64,000 nt of DNA from an uncultured Planctomycetaceae bacterium (GTDB lineage Bacteria; Planctomycetota; Planctomycetia; Planctomycetales; Planctomycetaceae): assembly GCA_903861195.1 (NCBI GenBank), contig CAIOTJ010000355.1, positions 1 to 64,000 on the forward strand, read 5' to 3'. The position numbers and the translations under genes were made by a program. A model generated the notes under the pieces. The model did no database searches. It saw only the letters and a list, made by a program, of their open reading frames with translations, and was not told where the DNA came from. How positions within the stretch are numbered: the first letter of the stretch is position 1; every line of letters begins with the position of its first letter. Positions 10,639 through 19,608 of the stretch are shown in pieces.

Positions 10639-11040
10639 TCAGCAGATGGAGCAGAGCACCTCTCCGCCCACCTTCTGTTCCTTCGCCTCGCGGTTGCTCA
10701 GCACACCCCGACTGGTGGTCAGAATGCTGATCCCCAACCCCTGCAGGACGTCTCCAATCTGATCAGCGCGCTGGTAGATCCGGCGCCCAGGCTTGCTGAC
10801 CCGCTGAATCTCCTGAATCACACGCTCCCCATTGGGGCCGTACTTCAGATTGATTCGCAGGGTCTTGTAGGGTGCCCCCTCCACCTCAATCAATTCGAAA
10901 TCCCACACGTAGCCCTCCCGCTGGAGGACTCCCGCGATCCCGACCTTCAGCTTCGACTCTGGCATATCCACGAACGGACGCTCGATCGCAACGGCGTTCC
11001 GAATCCGTGTCAACATGTCGGCAATCGGATCTGTCATCAT
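10639..11040 (-). CDS. rpsH: Small subunit ribosomal protein S8
   Basis: S8 binds helix 21 of 16S rRNA and is a translational repressor in E. coli. The product starts [16 protein letters not shown] and ends with the conserved [20 protein letters not shown] followed by EVLCSIC. Length 133 residues. It follows rpsN with a gap of only 4 nt. Confidence 0.96.
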   Translation of the reverse strand: MMTDPIADMLTRIRNAVAIERPFVDMPESKLKVGIAGVLQREGYVWDFELIEVEGAPYKTLRINLKYGPNGERVIQEIQRVSKPGRRIYQRADQIGDVLQGLGISILTTSRGVLSNREAKEQKVGGEVLCSIC

Positions 11041-11044
11041 CGTA

Positions 11045-11230
11045 TCACCAGCTCGCCTTCTTGACCCCCGGGATCAGTCCATCCAGCGCCATGTTCCGGA
11101 AACAAAGCCGGCACAGCTTGAATTTGCGATACACCGCCCGCGGGCGTCCACACAACGCACACCGACGCTCGGACCGCGCACTGAACTTCGGCTTGCGCTT
11201 CGCCTTCTCGATTTTGGCCTTACTCGCCAT
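11045..11230 (-). CDS. rpsN: Small subunit ribosomal protein S14, zinc-type
   Basis: This 61-residue protein has the zinc-ribbon form of S14: C24-x2-C27 and C40-x2-C43 ([20 protein letters not shown]). It ends [11 protein letters not shown], the typical tail of the short form. It lies between rplE and rpsH, the conserved place. Confidence 0.96.
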   Translation of the reverse strand: MASKAKIEKAKRKPKFSARSERRCALCGRPRAVYRKFKLCRLCFRNMALDGLIPGVKKASW

Positions 11231-11257
11231 CTCTCTTCTCCGCCTGTTCTCCCGCGA

Positions 11258-11800
11258 CTATTCAGTCGCGAATGGCATCCCCATTTCCTTCAACAACAAC
11301 CGGGCCTCGGCGTCGGACTCCGCCGTCGTCACCAGCGTGATGTGCATTCCCTGCGTGAAGGTCACCTTGTCGGCGTCCACCTCGGGAAACACCAGCTGTT
11401 CGGTCAGGCCCAGGCTGTAGTTGCCATGGCCGTCAAAGGCTTTGGGATTCAAACCCCGGAAATCCCGCACACGCGGCAGGGCCAGGGAAATGAGTCGGTC
11501 CAGGAATTCGTACATCCGCAGGCCCCGCAGGGTGACTTTGCAGCCAATCTCCATTCCCTGCCGGAGTCGGAAGGACGAAATCGCCTTCTTCGCCTTGGTG
11601 ATCAGCGGACGCTGACCGGTGATCGTCGCCAGGTTATTGGCCGCTTCCTCCAAACGCTTGCGATCCTGCGTAGTCGAACCCACGCCCATGTTCACCACGA
11701 CCTTCGTGATGCGGGGAATCGCATGCGCATTGGTCTTTCCCAGAGCCTTGCCCAGGCTGGGAGCAACCTGCGTCCTGTATTTTTCCTGCAGTCGAGCCAT
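11258..11800 (-). CDS. rplE: Large subunit ribosomal protein L5
   Basis: L5 binds 5S rRNA and contacts the P-site tRNA. The start at ATG 11800 gives [20 protein letters not shown] (180 residues). A frame start 25 codons upstream would add residues not seen in L5. The motifs [33 protein letters not shown] and [17 protein letters not shown] are intact. Confidence 0.95.
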   Translation of the reverse strand: MARLQEKYRTQVAPSLGKALGKTNAHAIPRITKVVVNMGVGSTTQDRKRLEEAANNLATITGQRPLITKAKKAISSFRLRQGMEIGCKVTLRGLRMYEFLDRLISLALPRVRDFRGLNPKAFDGHGNYSLGLTEQLVFPEVDADKVTFTQGMHITLVTTAESDAEARLLLKEMGMPFATE

Positions 11801-12011
11801 CTCAATCCAAGTCTTTCCAGAACGGCGATCAGAACCGCCGATCCATGGGAACCACCGGCGTCCCAGTTCCTTCACTGGCCAGTTTCAGTCTCTCTCGCTC
11901 TGGCCACCAGTTGACCACCACAATCGAGACGCCGATTCACTCACCACTCACCCAATGGTCACTGGCAGCGGCCTCTTCCAGGCCATCACTGCCAAGACCC
12001 ATTCCTCCAAC

Positions 12012-12368
12012 TCAGCTCTTCTTGGCGTATTTCGCACGCGCCACACCAACCGCTCCCAGATCATTCTGGCACTTGCGGCAGTGTCGGTACTTTGTTCCAT
12101 CGGCGCGATACTTGAACCCCACTCGAACACCACGAGTGCACGTCGTGCAGTAGTACATCGCGTTGGATGCATCAATCGGCATCTCCAGGGAGAGCCGACC
12201 CCCTTGGGGACTCTTTGGGTGGCCGCGTTTCACGTGCTTCCAGACGCGGTTCACACCCTCAACCACGAGGCGCTTGCCACCGTCCAAAACCTTGATCACC
12301 TTGCGAGGCTCATTGCCGGCGTCATCGCCGCACAGGATGACCACTTCATCACCCGTCTTGATTCGCAT
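12012..12368 (-). CDS. rplX: Large subunit ribosomal protein L24 with zinc-ribbon end
   Basis: L24 is an assembly initiator at the tunnel exit. A KOW motif is seen at the N-terminus (RIKTGDEVVILCGDDAGN). Near residues 74-104 two CxxC pairs (CTTC and CRKC) form a zinc-ribbon-like element found in the C+ form of L24. ATG 12368 is preferred; GTG 12374, two codons upstream, overlaps the rplN stop (GTGA) and is possible. Length is about 118 residues. Confidence 0.94.
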   Translation of the reverse strand: MRIKTGDEVVILCGDDAGNEPRKVIKVLDGGKRLVVEGVNRVWKHVKRGHPKSPQGGRLSLEMPIDASNAMYYCTTCTRGVRVGFKYRADGTKYRHCRKCQNDLGAVGVARAKYAKKS

Positions 12369-12370
12369 GA

Positions 12371-12739
12371 TCACACGACCTCTTCTGCAAGGCTGACAAT
12401 TTTCATGAACCCCGCGTCGCGAAGCTCCTTGGCGACCGCACCGAAAATGCGGGTCCCCTTCGGATTCTTCTCGTTGTCAATCAATACGACCGCGTTCTTG
12501 TCAAAGCGGACGTAACTGCCGTCGTCCCGGCGGTTGGCCTTGCGGGTCCGAACGACAACGGCCCGCGCCACATCCCCGGCCTTCACCTTCTCGCCAGGAA
12601 TGGCCTTCTTGATGCTGACCACGATGATGTCCCCCAAGCCAGCGTAACGCCGCTTGGTTCCGCCCAGCACCTTCACGCAATACGCGACCTTCGCACCCGA
12701 ATTGTCGGCCACGTCCATCAGCGTCTGCATCTGAATCAT
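12371..12739 (-). CDS. rplN: Large subunit ribosomal protein L14
   Basis: L14 forms an intersubunit bridge. It starts [17 protein letters not shown] and contains the signature [20 protein letters not shown] and [17 protein letters not shown]. Length 122 residues is standard. It is first in the spc segment and is separated from rpsQ by a spacer of about 220 nt. Confidence 0.97.
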   Translation of the reverse strand: MIQMQTLMDVADNSGAKVAYCVKVLGGTKRRYAGLGDIIVVSIKKAIPGEKVKAGDVARAVVVRTRKANRRDDGSYVRFDKNAVVLIDNEKNPKGTRIFGAVAKELRDAGFMKIVSLAEEVV

Positions 12740-12959
12740 GATCTTCTCTCCTCGACTCCGTTTTCACGGTCCGTCGACCCAACTTCCCAGAGGGGATCGC
12801 ACACCCCAAAACCATCACCGCACGTCCGATGCAATCAATCAGCCGGACAACTCCCGACCCAATCTCGTGGCACTGGCCAATTTCTTCACACCGGTTGGTC
12901 AGCCATTCGCCTGGTCAGCAGCTGTATCAGGATCTTGAATGACACAGCCTGCCCAAAGC

Positions 12960-13238
12960 TCACGAATTCACGGCGGCTTCGACTTTGACCTGCGGCATGG
13001 TGTTGGCCTTGACGACCTTCACCAAGGACCACCGCTTCAGACGGGACATGGGCCGACATTCGACGATCTCGACCAAGTCCCCCTTCTTGGAGACATTCTC
13101 CTCGTCGTGGGCGTAACAGACGGTCCGGGTCCGCAAAATCTTCCCATACTTGGGGTGACGATAAGACCTCTCGACCTCGACCCGCCGAGTCTTGAGGTTC
13201 TGGTCTCGTGTCACAACGCCAATCACTCGTCTGCGCAT
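12960..13238 (-). CDS. rpsQ: Small subunit ribosomal protein S17
   Basis: S17 is an OB-fold protein that binds 16S rRNA early in assembly. It begins MRRRVIGVVTRDQNLKTRRV and contains the S17 segment KYGKILRTRTVCYAHDEEN and GDLVEIVECRPMSRLKRWSL. Length 92 residues. Confidence 0.96.
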   Translation of the reverse strand: MRRRVIGVVTRDQNLKTRRVEVERSYRHPKYGKILRTRTVCYAHDEENVSKKGDLVEIVECRPMSRLKRWSLVKVVKANTMPQVKVEAAVNS

Positions 13239-13307
13239 GGTCTCAACTCGAATTCAGAACACCGATGATCCGCTTGGGGTCACTCACCCCGGAACACCGC
13301 CGGAAAC

Positions 13308-13511
13308 TCAATTCCCAGACGACAACACACGGTCCCGCAGGATCGTCTTGATCCGGGCGATCTCACGCCGAGTCTTCTGAATGTTACTCGGAACATCCAG
13401 CTTTTCAGTCGTCGATTGGACCCGCAGCCGGAACCACTGGTCCTGTGCCTCTTTCAACGAGAACTCCAACTGCTCGTTGCTCATCTCACGAAGTTCGACA
13501 GCCTTGGTCAT
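13308..13511 (-). CDS. rpmC: Large subunit ribosomal protein L29
   Basis: L29 sits at the tunnel exit, where trigger factor and SRP dock. ATG 13511 (MTKAVELREMSNEQLEFSL) is preferred over GTG 13514, which directly follows the rplP stop. The C-terminal half NIQKTRREIARIKTILRDR is typical. Length 67 residues. Confidence 0.95.
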   Translation of the reverse strand: MTKAVELREMSNEQLEFSLKEAQDQWFRLRVQSTTEKLDVPSNIQKTRREIARIKTILRDRVLSSGN

Positions 13512-13514
13512 CAC

Positions 13515-13934
13515 TCACTCTCCCGGCCGACGGCCAATCATGCGGACCCGCAATGGCAGCTTGTAGGCCATGCGAGCCAGCACTTCGCGAGCTGCCTCTC
13601 GGGGCAGCCCTGCCACTTCGAACAACACCGTTCCCGGCTTGATCACCGCAACCCAGTGAGCCGGCTCCCCTTTCCCCTTACCCATTCGGGTCTCAAGAGG
13701 ACGAGCAGTCATCGGCTTGTGTGGGAAGATGCGAATGAACAGCTTACCATCTCCGCGAATGTATTGCATTGCAGCAATACGGCACGCTTCGATGGTGGTC
13801 GCCTTCACATAGCCACCCTGCGTCGACTGCAGACCGAAGTCTCCCAGTGACACACGGTTGCCACGTGTGGCATTACCTCTTATGCGCCCTCTTTGACTTT
13901 TGCGGTACTTGACCCGCTTTGGCATGAGCGGCAT
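13515..13934 (-). CDS. rplP: Large subunit ribosomal protein L16
   Basis: L16 supports A-site tRNA binding. ATG 13934 has AGGAGG six bases upstream, which favours it over ATG 13925 (MPKRVKYRKSQRG), the more usual N-terminus. Motifs seen are GNRVSLGDFGLQ, IRIFPHKPMTARPLETRMGKG and GTVLFEVAGLPREAAREVLA. The first 62 nt overlap the end of rpsC in another frame, an unusually long overlap. Confidence 0.96.
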   Translation of the reverse strand: MPLMPKRVKYRKSQRGRIRGNATRGNRVSLGDFGLQSTQGGYVKATTIEACRIAAMQYIRGDGKLFIRIFPHKPMTARPLETRMGKGKGEPAHWVAVIKPGTVLFEVAGLPREAAREVLARMAYKLPLRVRMIGRRPGE

Positions 13935-14574
13935 CGTTGGCCTCCTCGTCAGCGTATGTGCCGAGCGCGATCCAAACCTTCACACCGATCACTCCGACGG
14001 TGGTCATGGCCTGGGCGAACCCGTAGTCAATGTGTTCCTGCAGTGTCGAGAGGGGGATCGAGCCTCGCGCTGCCTTCTCGCAACGCGACATCTCCGCTCC
14101 ACCCAGACGTCCCGACAACTGGACCTTCACTCCCTGGACTCCCGCATCCATGACCTGCTCCAGCGAACGCTTGATCGTCCGCCGGAAGCTGGCTCGCTTT
14201 TCCAACTGCTGAGCCATGTCTTCGGCCACCAGTTGGGCGTTTCGATTCGGATTATTGATCTCGACGATCTTCAAATCCATGCGCCGGCCGGTCAAATCCT
14301 CCAATTCGGACTTCAACCGATCGACTTCCTGACCCTTCCGGCCGATGATGATGCCGGGACGGGCGCAGTGCAGATGCACAATCACCATGTCTCGCGTCCG
14401 CTCAATCACAATCCGCGGAATGCCCGCGAACAGGTACTTCTTCTTAATGAAGGTGCGGATCTTGTTGTCTTCTACGAGCAGGTCGCCAAATTCCTTCTTG
14501 GAGGCGTACCACCGGCTGCGCCAGTCCTCGGTCACTCCAATTCGAAATCCGGTCGGGCGTGTCTTTTGACCCAT
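13873..14574 (-). CDS. rpsC: Small subunit ribosomal protein S3
   Basis: S3 guards the mRNA entry channel. It starts MGQKTRPTGFRIGVTEDWRS. The KH domain with GRKG (HCARPGIIIGRKGQEVDRLK) and the C-terminal LSGRLGGAEMSRCEKAARGS are clear. Length 233 residues. The last 20 residues are a basic, alanine-rich tail encoded within the overlap with rplP. Confidence 0.96.
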   Translation of the reverse strand: MGQKTRPTGFRIGVTEDWRSRWYASKKEFGDLLVEDNKIRTFIKKKYLFAGIPRIVIERTRDMVIVHLHCARPGIIIGRKGQEVDRLKSELEDLTGRRMDLKIVEINNPNRNAQLVAEDMAQQLEKRASFRRTIKRSLEQVMDAGVQGVKVQLSGRLGGAEMSRCEKAARGSIPLSTLQEHIDYGFAQAMTTVGVIGVKVWIALGTYADEEANDAAHAKAGQVPQKSKRAHKR

Positions 14575-14692
14575 GATCTGTTCCTCGACTCCCCTGCTCT
14601 CTGCTGGCCTTGGGTCAACTCCCTGGATCGGAAGCTCAACCCCTGCTGTCTCTGAACCGTGACGACTGTTGACCGCGGACGGCCCCGACTAC

Positions 14693-15019
14693 CTAGTTGA
14701 TCGCGACCTGAATGTGAGCGAACCGCCGGCGGATCGTGTAAGCCATCCCACGAGCACGGGGCAGCACTCGCTTGAACATTGGCCCCCCGTCAACTCGGGC
14801 ATCGACCACTGTCATCCGATCGACGTTCCTCGCACCCCGATCCTCCGCATTCGCCACCGCGCTGCTGAGAACCTTCTCCAGGAACCGGGCTCCGCGATTC
14901 GGCTCGTACTTCAACAACAAGATCGCCTCATCGACGCGGCGGCCGCGGATCAGATCGGCGAAAGGACGCACTTTCGATGCGGAAATGCGTGCGAATCGGT
15001 GTGTCGCGTTGTATGCCAT
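14693..15019 (-). CDS. rplV: Large subunit ribosomal protein L22
   Basis: L22 has a long beta hairpin that lines the exit tunnel. ATG 15019 (MAYNATHRFARISASK) has GGGGAG eight bases upstream and is preferred to ATG 15025. The signature RGARNVDRMTVVDARVDGGP and PRARGMAYTIRRRFAHIQVA are present. Length is 108 residues. Confidence 0.95.
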   Translation of the reverse strand: MAYNATHRFARISASKVRPFADLIRGRRVDEAILLLKYEPNRGARFLEKVLSSAVANAEDRGARNVDRMTVVDARVDGGPMFKRVLPRARGMAYTIRRRFAHIQVAIN

Positions 15020-15078
15020 GTGCATTGCTCCCCAGACCGGAACACGGTCATGAAACCGGATCCAGACCGTTTCTGAAC

Positions 15079-15351
15079 CTATTCCTTCTTGGCCTTGCCA
15101 CCGTGTCCCTTGAAGACGCGGGTTGGAGCGAATTCCCCCAACTTGTGCCCCACCATCTCTTCGGTGACAAACACGCTGATGTGCGCCTTGCCATTGTGCA
15201 CCATGAAGGTGTACCCGATGAAATCAGGTGGAATCGTCGACCGCCGGGACCAGGTCTTGATCGGCTCTTTCGAGCTCGCCTTGATCCGCGCGTTGACCTT
15301 CTTCATCAGCTTGGGGTCCACATAAGGACCCTTCTTCAATGATCGACCCAT
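15079..15351 (-). CDS. rpsS: Small subunit ribosomal protein S19
   Basis: S19 lies in the 30S head and contacts S13. It starts [19 protein letters not shown] at ATG 15351. The conserved [20 protein letters not shown] and [20 protein letters not shown] follow. Length 90 residues. Confidence 0.96.
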   Translation of the reverse strand: MGRSLKKGPYVDPKLMKKVNARIKASSKEPIKTWSRRSTIPPDFIGYTFMVHNGKAHISVFVTEEMVGHKLGEFAPTRVFKGHGGKAKKE

Positions 15352-15451
15352 CACTTGACCTCACACGCACCGGCTGGTTCACGGCGAACACTTCGCCGAC
15401 TTCATGGCCGCTGATTGATCCTCAAAATCACTCGGACCCCGAGTTCCACCA

Positions 15452-16306
15452 CTACTTCAGTTGTCCGTACCGCCGCGACCGACGTCTCCGAACAATTGCC
15501 GATGACGAGGGCTTCCGCCGCTTCCGCGTCCGGCCCCCCTTGGCCAGCTTTCCATTTGGCGAACAGGGATGCCGCCCACCGCCACTTCGACCCTCACCAC
15601 CACCCAATGGGTGGGCAACCGGATTCATCGCCACACCCCGCACATGCGGGCGATGCCCCATGTGCCGACGACGACCTGCCTTGCCGTAGGTGATCGAACT
15701 GTGCTCGCTGTTTCCGACGGAGCCGACCGTTGCACGGCACTTGCTCGAAATCCGACGCACCTCGCCCGAAGGCAGCGTGATCTGCGCCCAATCTCCATCC
15801 CGGGCATTGACGACGGCTGACACACCGGCACTCCGACACAGCTGACCTCCGCGGCCAGGCTGCATCTCCACATTGTGCACCACCGTGCCCGAAGGAATGC
15901 TTCCCAAAGGAAGAGTATTCCCCAGATTAGGCTCGACGGACGGTCCACTCTCAACACGGTGTCCAGCCTGCAAACCGTCCGGCGCCAGAATGTACGACTT
16001 CTCGCCGTCAGGATACTGCAGCAGAGCAATCCGGCAGGTGCGGTTAGGATCGTACTCGATGGCAACCACAGTCGCCACCGCACCGTCCTTCTTTCGCTTG
16101 AAGTCAATCAAACGATACTGCCGGCGGGCTCCACCCCCACGATGGCGGGCAGTAATCTTCCCCTGGAAGTTCCGCCCATTGCTCGTGGGAAGACGCACCA
16201 GCAGCGACTTCTCTGGCTTCTTCTTACGGTCGGTGATCTCGGAAAAATCGCTGACCGAGGCACCACGCCGACCGGCACTCGTTGGCTTGTAGAATCGCAA
16301 TCCCAT
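15452..16306 (-). CDS. rplB: Large subunit ribosomal protein L2
   Basis: L2 is needed for peptidyl transfer and subunit association. It starts [20 protein letters not shown] and carries the C-terminal signature with the conserved His ([20 protein letters not shown]). Length 284 residues. A spacer of about 100 nt separates it from rpsS. Confidence 0.97.
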   Translation of the reverse strand: MGLRFYKPTSAGRRGASVSDFSEITDRKKKPEKSLLVRLPTSNGRNFQGKITARHRGGGARRQYRLIDFKRKKDGAVATVVAIEYDPNRTCRIALLQYPDGEKSYILAPDGLQAGHRVESGPSVEPNLGNTLPLGSIPSGTVVHNVEMQPGRGGQLCRSAGVSAVVNARDGDWAQITLPSGEVRRISSKCRATVGSVGNSEHSSITYGKAGRRRHMGHRPHVRGVAMNPVAHPLGGGEGRSGGGRHPCSPNGKLAKGGRTRKRRKPSSSAIVRRRRSRRYGQLK

Positions 16307-16399
16307 GTTGGGTCATCCCCAGATATCTTGTGGCCTGGCAGGCCAGGATGCTTCGTGTTCGCCCAGACTCTTGTTCAACCCGCCCTGCGAGGCTAGGGC

Positions 16400-16708
16400 T
16401 TAGAAGAGGTTGATCCGATCGTCTTCGTGCAGTGTCACAATCGCCTTCTTCCAGGAAGGAGACTGCACATAAACCGTCCGCGAACGCCGCGGCTTGCCCA
16501 CTCGGTTCTGGGTCCGCACGCCAACCACCCGAACCTTCCACAACGCCTGCACGGCAGCGCGGATGTCGATCTTGGTAGCCTGCGGGTGAACTTCAAATGC
16601 GTAGGCATTCCGACGACTCGACAGGTGCGTCCCCTTCTCAGTCACCAAAGGCCTGAGAATGATCTGGTGGGGCTGCAACTCAACCCCGGATTTCGCCACC
16701 ACAGCCAT
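16400..16708 (-). CDS. rplW: Large subunit ribosomal protein L23
   Basis: L23 is the tunnel-exit protein that docks SRP and trigger factor. Seen are IILRPLVTEKGTHLSS near the N-terminus and YAFEVHPQATKIDIRAAVQ, then VRTQNRVGKPRRSRTV. Length 102 residues. Confidence 0.95.
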   Translation of the reverse strand: MAVVAKSGVELQPHQIILRPLVTEKGTHLSSRRNAYAFEVHPQATKIDIRAAVQALWKVRVVGVRTQNRVGKPRRSRTVYVQSPSWKKAIVTLHEDDRINLF

Positions 16709-16817
16709 CGCTCGCTCCCAATTCCAAAGGGGTGACTCAACGTCCCCCGTTCACCTTCAGCCCGCTTATCCAATCCGACTGAAACTCAGACCCCAATCAA
16801 CAGCCCGACTGCAACAG

Positions 16818-17462
16818 TCAGGAAACTGCCTCAGCAGCACGGATCCGCTCGCGAATCGCGTCGAGGGCACCTCGCGTCAACACCAGCTGCTTCTTATGAA
16901 GCACCTCGTAGGCGTTCAATTCCGCCGCGGGGGACACCGCGACTCGCGGAATGTTACGGGCCGACTTCCACACGTTCCCATCAGCACCCGCCAGAGCCAA
17001 CAGACACGACGTCCCCTCGAGCTTGAGGGCCTTCAAAGTCTGGGCGACATCACGGGTCTTCGGAGTCGCCAGCTGGAGTTCGTCCAGCAAGGTGACCTGA
17101 TTATCCTCAAACTTGCTCAAAATCGCCATGCGGGTCGCCAGCTGGACGGCCTTGCGCGGCAGACGGTAGGTGTGATCCACAGGAGTCTTGGCGAACGTCA
17201 CACCACCACCACGACGAATCGGAGTCCGCTTGTTACCCATGCGGGCCCGACCCGTCCCCTTCTGCTTGTACATCTTCTTCTTGCTGCCCTGAACGTCGGC
17301 ACGGCCCTTTGTGGCCACAGTGCCGAGTCGGCGATTCGACTCATACATGACAACAACGTCATGCAGCAGCTGTTTGTTGATCTGCGGAGCCAGCTCCGCC
17401 AGGTCGAACTCGTAAGTTCCAACCTGTTGACCCGAACGATTGTGCACCGGTATCGAAGCCAT
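16818..17462 (-). CDS. rplD: Large subunit ribosomal protein L4
   Basis: L4 extends a loop into the exit tunnel and in E. coli represses the S10 operon. The central loop GRADVQGSKKKMYKQKGTGR followed by ARMGNKRTPIRRGGGVTF is intact. Length 214 residues. No S10-type leader could be recognised upstream of rpsJ. Confidence 0.96.
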   Translation of the reverse strand: MASIPVHNRSGQQVGTYEFDLAELAPQINKQLLHDVVVMYESNRRLGTVATKGRADVQGSKKKMYKQKGTGRARMGNKRTPIRRGGGVTFAKTPVDHTYRLPRKAVQLATRMAILSKFEDNQVTLLDELQLATPKTRDVAQTLKALKLEGTSCLLALAGADGNVWKSARNIPRVAVSPAAELNAYEVLHKKQLVLTRGALDAIRERIRAAEAVS

Positions 17463-17586
17463 GTGTCACTCTCCCCTGCAGGGGTCTTCCTCTGTCAGAT
17501 GATCCAGAATGACCGGACCAGAACTTGTGTCCTCTGATTCCACCGCTGATGTATCGCATCAGGCGATGACCTGTCCGAACTGTCGC

Positions 17587-18312
17587 CTACTTCTTGGCTG
17601 CGACTGGTCGCACTTTCTTGGTCGGGTGCTTGAGAGTCACAAACGCACCGTTCGGACCGGGAACTGAACCCGCGACCAACACCAGGTTGTTTTCGACATC
17701 CACCCGAACAATCCGCAAAAACTTGACAGTGGACCGCTCATTGCCCCAGCGGCCCGACATTCTTTTCCCCTTCTTGATCCGCCCGCTCCAACCACGATTG
17801 GTTGCATGTGCGGCGATCGACCCGCCAGCCCGGTGATGTCGCTGAACGCCGTGCGAAGCCCGCAACCCATGAAAATTGTGCTGCTTCATCACGCCGGCAA
17901 AACCACGCCCCTTGTTTCGCCCAACCACATCGATTCGCTGCAACTCGGAAAACGACTCGACCGAGAGCTTGTCTCCCACGGCTGGAGCAGCCTCACCCGC
18001 CACCAACCGGAACTCGCGAATGTAACGCAACGGTTCGCAGCCAGGCCGCGGCGACTCGGCAACACCATGCTCCTGCCGTGCCTTGGAACGCTTGCCTCCG
18101 AGGTCGCTCAGCCGGCCACGCTCGGCACGACTCGCCAATCGCCGTGGCTTGGCACCGAACCCAACCTGAACGGCAGAATAACCATCCTTCTCGGGCGTCT
18201 TGACCTGCAGTACCACACAGGGACCCGCCTCGATCACCGTGACGGCAACCGACGCCCCCGCTTCGTAGACCTGTGTCATTCCGACCTTGCGGCCCAACAA
18301 TCCAACTGGCAT
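17587..18312 (-). CDS. rplC: Large subunit ribosomal protein L3
   Basis: L3 reaches the peptidyl transferase centre. ATG 18312 gives MPVGLLGRKVGMTQVYEAGA; GTG 18315, just upstream, is less likely. The signature FAGVMKQHNFHGLRASHGVQ and HATNRGWSGRIKKGKRMSG are present. Length 241 residues. An unusually long gap of about 780 nt precedes it. Confidence 0.96.
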   Translation of the reverse strand: MPVGLLGRKVGMTQVYEAGASVAVTVIEAGPCVVLQVKTPEKDGYSAVQVGFGAKPRRLASRAERGRLSDLGGKRSKARQEHGVAESPRPGCEPLRYIREFRLVAGEAAPAVGDKLSVESFSELQRIDVVGRNKGRGFAGVMKQHNFHGLRASHGVQRHHRAGGSIAAHATNRGWSGRIKKGKRMSGRWGNERSTVKFLRIVRVDVENNLVLVAGSVPGPNGAFVTLKHPTKKVRPVAAKK

Positions 18313-19095
18313 CACTGCACCTGCGGCAACTCGTTCAATTCAATCGGCACCGGCAACGCTGGCTGCCAACACCGCCTCTGCAACCTCTCAACCCCACACC
18401 AGATGACTCGCGTCCGCCCCCAACCCTGTCGAGCCGACTCTTGCTGTTGGCAACTCGCCACAGTCCACATTCTCCAGCATTCCCGGAGTTGCCAACTGCA
18501 GCCCAAACCAACACCCTAAACCGGACTCGAACACACTTCGCCGAACCCGAATTCTCAATCCGAACCCATTACCGCTCCCAAAAAGGGAACAGAGGGCTCA
18601 GGTGGACCCGGGACGGGACTGGGGCTTTCACGGTCTCCAGCAACCGCGAACAGTCTCACCCACCGGGGCGACAACTGTTCTGTTGAGCGGGAGGTCTCCT
18701 GCCTTCAACCCAGCCCAGAATGGCCAGTCCGCACAGGACACTCACCGCTCCGCTCAGCCAAGCTCTGAAATCAACCTGCGGTTCTGGCAAAACCGAACCA
18801 CAGAGATCGACGGCAGTCTATCAAAATCCAACTCAACTGGATACTGACCAACTCAATTTCGCCCTCAGGCCACCTGCCATCGCCTGAGAAACGCTCCAAA
18901 TGGCCAACAAACCAACCGAGCCAAACTTCCACACACCCTCTCAGCCCGCCCCACATCGGCCGGAACTGACTTTCCTTCGAACCGCCAGACCCTGGCACCT
19001 TCCCAAAGGCAATCACTTGCCAGAACGGAATTTTGACCAGAGCCGGAATCTGACCGGCGGATCCCCGAGCCTTACAACCGATTCAGCCAACCGAT
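18313..19095. other. Long non-coding spacer between rpsJ and rplC
   Basis: In nearly all bacteria rplC follows rpsJ closely; here 783 nt lie between them. No frame resembles a known protein, and I find no terminator with a T-run or convincing promoter on the minus strand. The transcript strand is G/T-rich, as in the other spacers, and the hexamer GAGTTG recurs. It might carry a long leader, a processed ncRNA or simply degraded sequence. Confidence 0.55.
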
Positions 19096-19428
19096 TCAGC
19101 TGGCCCCGGGAACCAACTTGATCTTGATGTCAACACCTGCCGGAAGTGACAGCTTGTTCAGAGCATCAATCGTCTTGCCCGGTGGCTGCAGAATGTCGAT
19201 CAGACGCTTGTGCGTCCGAATCTCGAACTGCTCCCGAGACTTCTTGTCAATGTGCGGACTCCGCAACACCGTGTATCGCTCAATCCGCGTGGGCAGCGGA
19301 ATTGGGCCATGCACAATCGCGCCTGTCCGCTTCGCTGTGTCAACAATCTCAGCCGCCGACTGGTCCAAAACCGAGTGGTCGTAGGCCTCCATCCTGATGC
19401 GAATGCGCTCTTGCTTCTTACCGGCCAC
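19096..19428 (-). CDS. rpsJ: Small subunit ribosomal protein S10
   Basis: S10 is in the 30S head and is also NusE, a transcription antitermination partner of NusB. The core starts [20 protein letters not shown] and carries the signature [23 protein letters not shown] 19428 gives a 110-residue protein of normal length with GGAAAGG upstream. ATG 19494 would add 22 residues ([20 protein letters not shown]...) and cannot be excluded. It follows fusA directly; no tuf gene is present. Confidence 0.94.
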   Translation of the reverse strand: MAGKKQERIRIRMEAYDHSVLDQSAAEIVDTAKRTGAIVHGPIPLPTRIERYTVLRSPHIDKKSREQFEIRTHKRLIDILQPPGKTIDALNKLSLPAGVDIKIKLVPGAS

Positions 19429-19608
19429 CCGGTCACCCTTTCCGACGTCGAAAACGCGCTGAGAACTCGGTCTTCCCCGTTTATCTGAGGCCATCCACCA
19501 CGCGGCGGAGGAGGGGAAAGTCCAGCAGTCTATTGTTCCACCACGCTTGTGTCAACCGTGCGGGACGCATTTCCTCAACCTTGCATCCCGTTCCACCGCG
19601 TCACTCAC

